DNA from: Phycisphaerales bacterium | GTDB lineage: Bacteria; Planctomycetota; Phycisphaerae; Sedimentisphaerales; Anaerohalosphaeraceae | NCBI GenBank assembly: GCA_011055475.1 | Contig: DSDH01000589.1 | Location: 1 to 7,112 of the forward strand | Direction: 5' to 3' | DNA: 7,112 bases | Shown here: positions 6,816 through 7,112 of the stretch, piece after piece | Numbering within the stretch: the stretch's first letter is position 1 | How the letters are laid out: each line of letters begins with the position of its first letter | Translations under genes and position numbers: made by a program | Notes under the pieces: generated by a model | Told to the model about the DNA's origin: nothing | Seen by the model: the letters and a program-made list of their open reading frames with translations, nothing else | The model's database searches: none

Positions 6816-6899
6816 TATCTGACATCCTGTATCTTGGATTTTGGATGTCATATCTGCGATTTTCGATATTTGATATTTACTTTTGGATATTTGATATTC
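6816..6899 (+). repeat. AT-rich degenerate tandem repeat, 21-bp period
   Basis: About four degenerate units of 21 bp: 6816-6836, 6837-6857, 6858-6878 and 6879-6899. The last two share an exact 13-bp direct repeat GATATTTGATATT (6865-6877 and 6886-6898), and TTTT tracts recur at 6839, 6860 and 6881, exactly 21 bp apart. The first unit matches the second at only about 10 of 21 positions. The period equals two helical turns and seven codons; a translated frame gives heptad-like peptides such as RFSIFDIYFWIFDI, but nothing suggests translation. It ends 49 bp before the uvrC start and is far more AT-rich than its surroundings. Confidence 0.75.
6820..6850 (+). repeat. Inverted repeat (8-bp stem, 15-nt loop) upstream of uvrC
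   Basis: TGACATCC (6820-6827) pairs with GGATGTCA (6843-6850) around a 15-nt loop. It overlaps the first units of the 21-bp repeat. It could be an operator or RNA hairpin, or a by-product of the repetitive composition. No T-tract follows closely, so it is not a typical terminator. Confidence 0.4.
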
Positions 6900-6910
6900 C
6901 CTCAGTCCTT

Positions 6911-6925
6911 GGGATTTCGAATCCC
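6911..6925 (+). repeat. Short palindrome just before uvrC
   Basis: GGGATTTCGAATCCC is a 6-bp stem with a TCG loop, ending 23 nt before the uvrC ATG. In the mRNA it would form a small hairpin upstream of the start; as DNA it could be a dyad operator. Function unknown. Confidence 0.4.
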
Positions 6926-6948
6926 TGTGGGCTCTGCGGGTCCCTACC

Positions 6949-7112
6949 ATGACCGACAAAACCGAACAAGACCGTCTGGCCGCCATCCGCGACCGGATAC
7001 AGAGCTTTCCGGCGACGCCGGGTCTGTACTTCATGAAGGACGCCGCCGACCGTGTTCTCTACATCGGCAAGGCCAAGAATCTGCGCAGCCGCGTCGCCAG
7101 CTACTTCCAGCC
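6949..7112 (+). CDS. uvrC: UvrABC excinuclease subunit C, N-terminal part
   Basis: The first 54 codons of a rightward gene cut by the window edge. The product is the nuclease subunit of the UvrABC nucleotide excision repair complex, which cuts the damaged strand on both sides of a lesion. The visible part is the start of the GIY-YIG domain that makes the 3' incision: PGLYFM at residues 24-29 (the GIY part), then LYIGKAKNLRSRVASYFQ from residue 37 with Tyr38, Lys41 and Arg48 at the usual catalytic positions. The ATG at 6949 gives the usual short N-terminal lead of about 20 residues, but no good Shine-Dalgarno is present; only a weak GGG lies 8 nt upstream (6938-6940). The gene diverges from nrdJ across a 593-bp spacer. 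The UVR, UvrC nuclease and HhH domains expected downstream are not in view. Confidence 0.95.
   Translation, partial: MTDKTEQDRLAAIRDRIQSFPATPGLYFMKDAADRVLYIGKAKNLRSRVASYFQ

Noticed and set aside
6911..6950. A tRNA-like 3' end: TTCGAATCCC followed later by CCA
   Set aside because: The stem and loop sizes do not fit a T-arm, the distance to CCA is wrong, and no anticodon or acceptor partner is found upstream.
6596..6952. A 118-codon plus-strand frame ending in TGA overlapping the uvrC ATG, like a coupled upstream gene
   Set aside because: Its C-terminal half is a translation of the AT-rich repeat and the rest is Arg/Pro-rich. There is no good ribosome binding site and no recognisable domain.

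Overview
The window looks like a chromosomal stretch of a GC-rich bacterium, most likely a planctomycete. That placement is inferred from three things: a Tat-exported Gfo/Idh/MocA oxidoreductase next to an exported HEAT-repeat protein, a pairing common in Planctomycetota; a large single-chain B12-dependent (class II) ribonucleotide reductase; and strong third-position GC bias with long antisense shadow frames. No marker in the window settles the phylum.

Layout: four genes read leftward and one reads rightward. From right to left the leftward genes are nrdJ (complete, 1010 aa, start at 6355), a calcineurin-like metallophosphoesterase (start 3217), a secreted Gfo/Idh/MocA-type oxidoreductase (start 2156), and a secreted HEAT-repeat protein (start 821) whose 3' end lies beyond the left edge. 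At the right edge the first 54 codons of uvrC run rightward from 6949. Each leftward gene has a clear GGAGG-type ribosome binding site 5-8 nt upstream of the chosen start; uvrC does not.

Regulation: the 593-bp divergent nrdJ/uvrC spacer holds a sigma70-like promoter for nrdJ. Its -10 lies inside a good match to the NrdR operator consensus, with a weaker second NrdR-like box about three helical turns upstream. This suggests the ribonucleotide-dependent repressor NrdR controls nrdJ, and the short predicted leader leaves no room for a cobalamin riboswitch. The uvrC side of the spacer holds an AT-rich degenerate repeat with a strict 21-bp period, which may be intrinsically bent DNA. A second promoter, TTGACA-16-TAGAGT, precedes the oxidoreductase, with a LacI-like palindrome over its predicted start site.

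Functionally the right half is DNA precursor synthesis (nrdJ) and nucleotide excision repair (uvrC). The left half looks like an exported sugar- or polyol-related oxidoreductase transcribed with a HEAT-repeat partner. No mobile element, CRISPR array, tRNA, rRNA or new defence-like system was found. The most interesting signals are regulatory and structural features in the intergenic regions.
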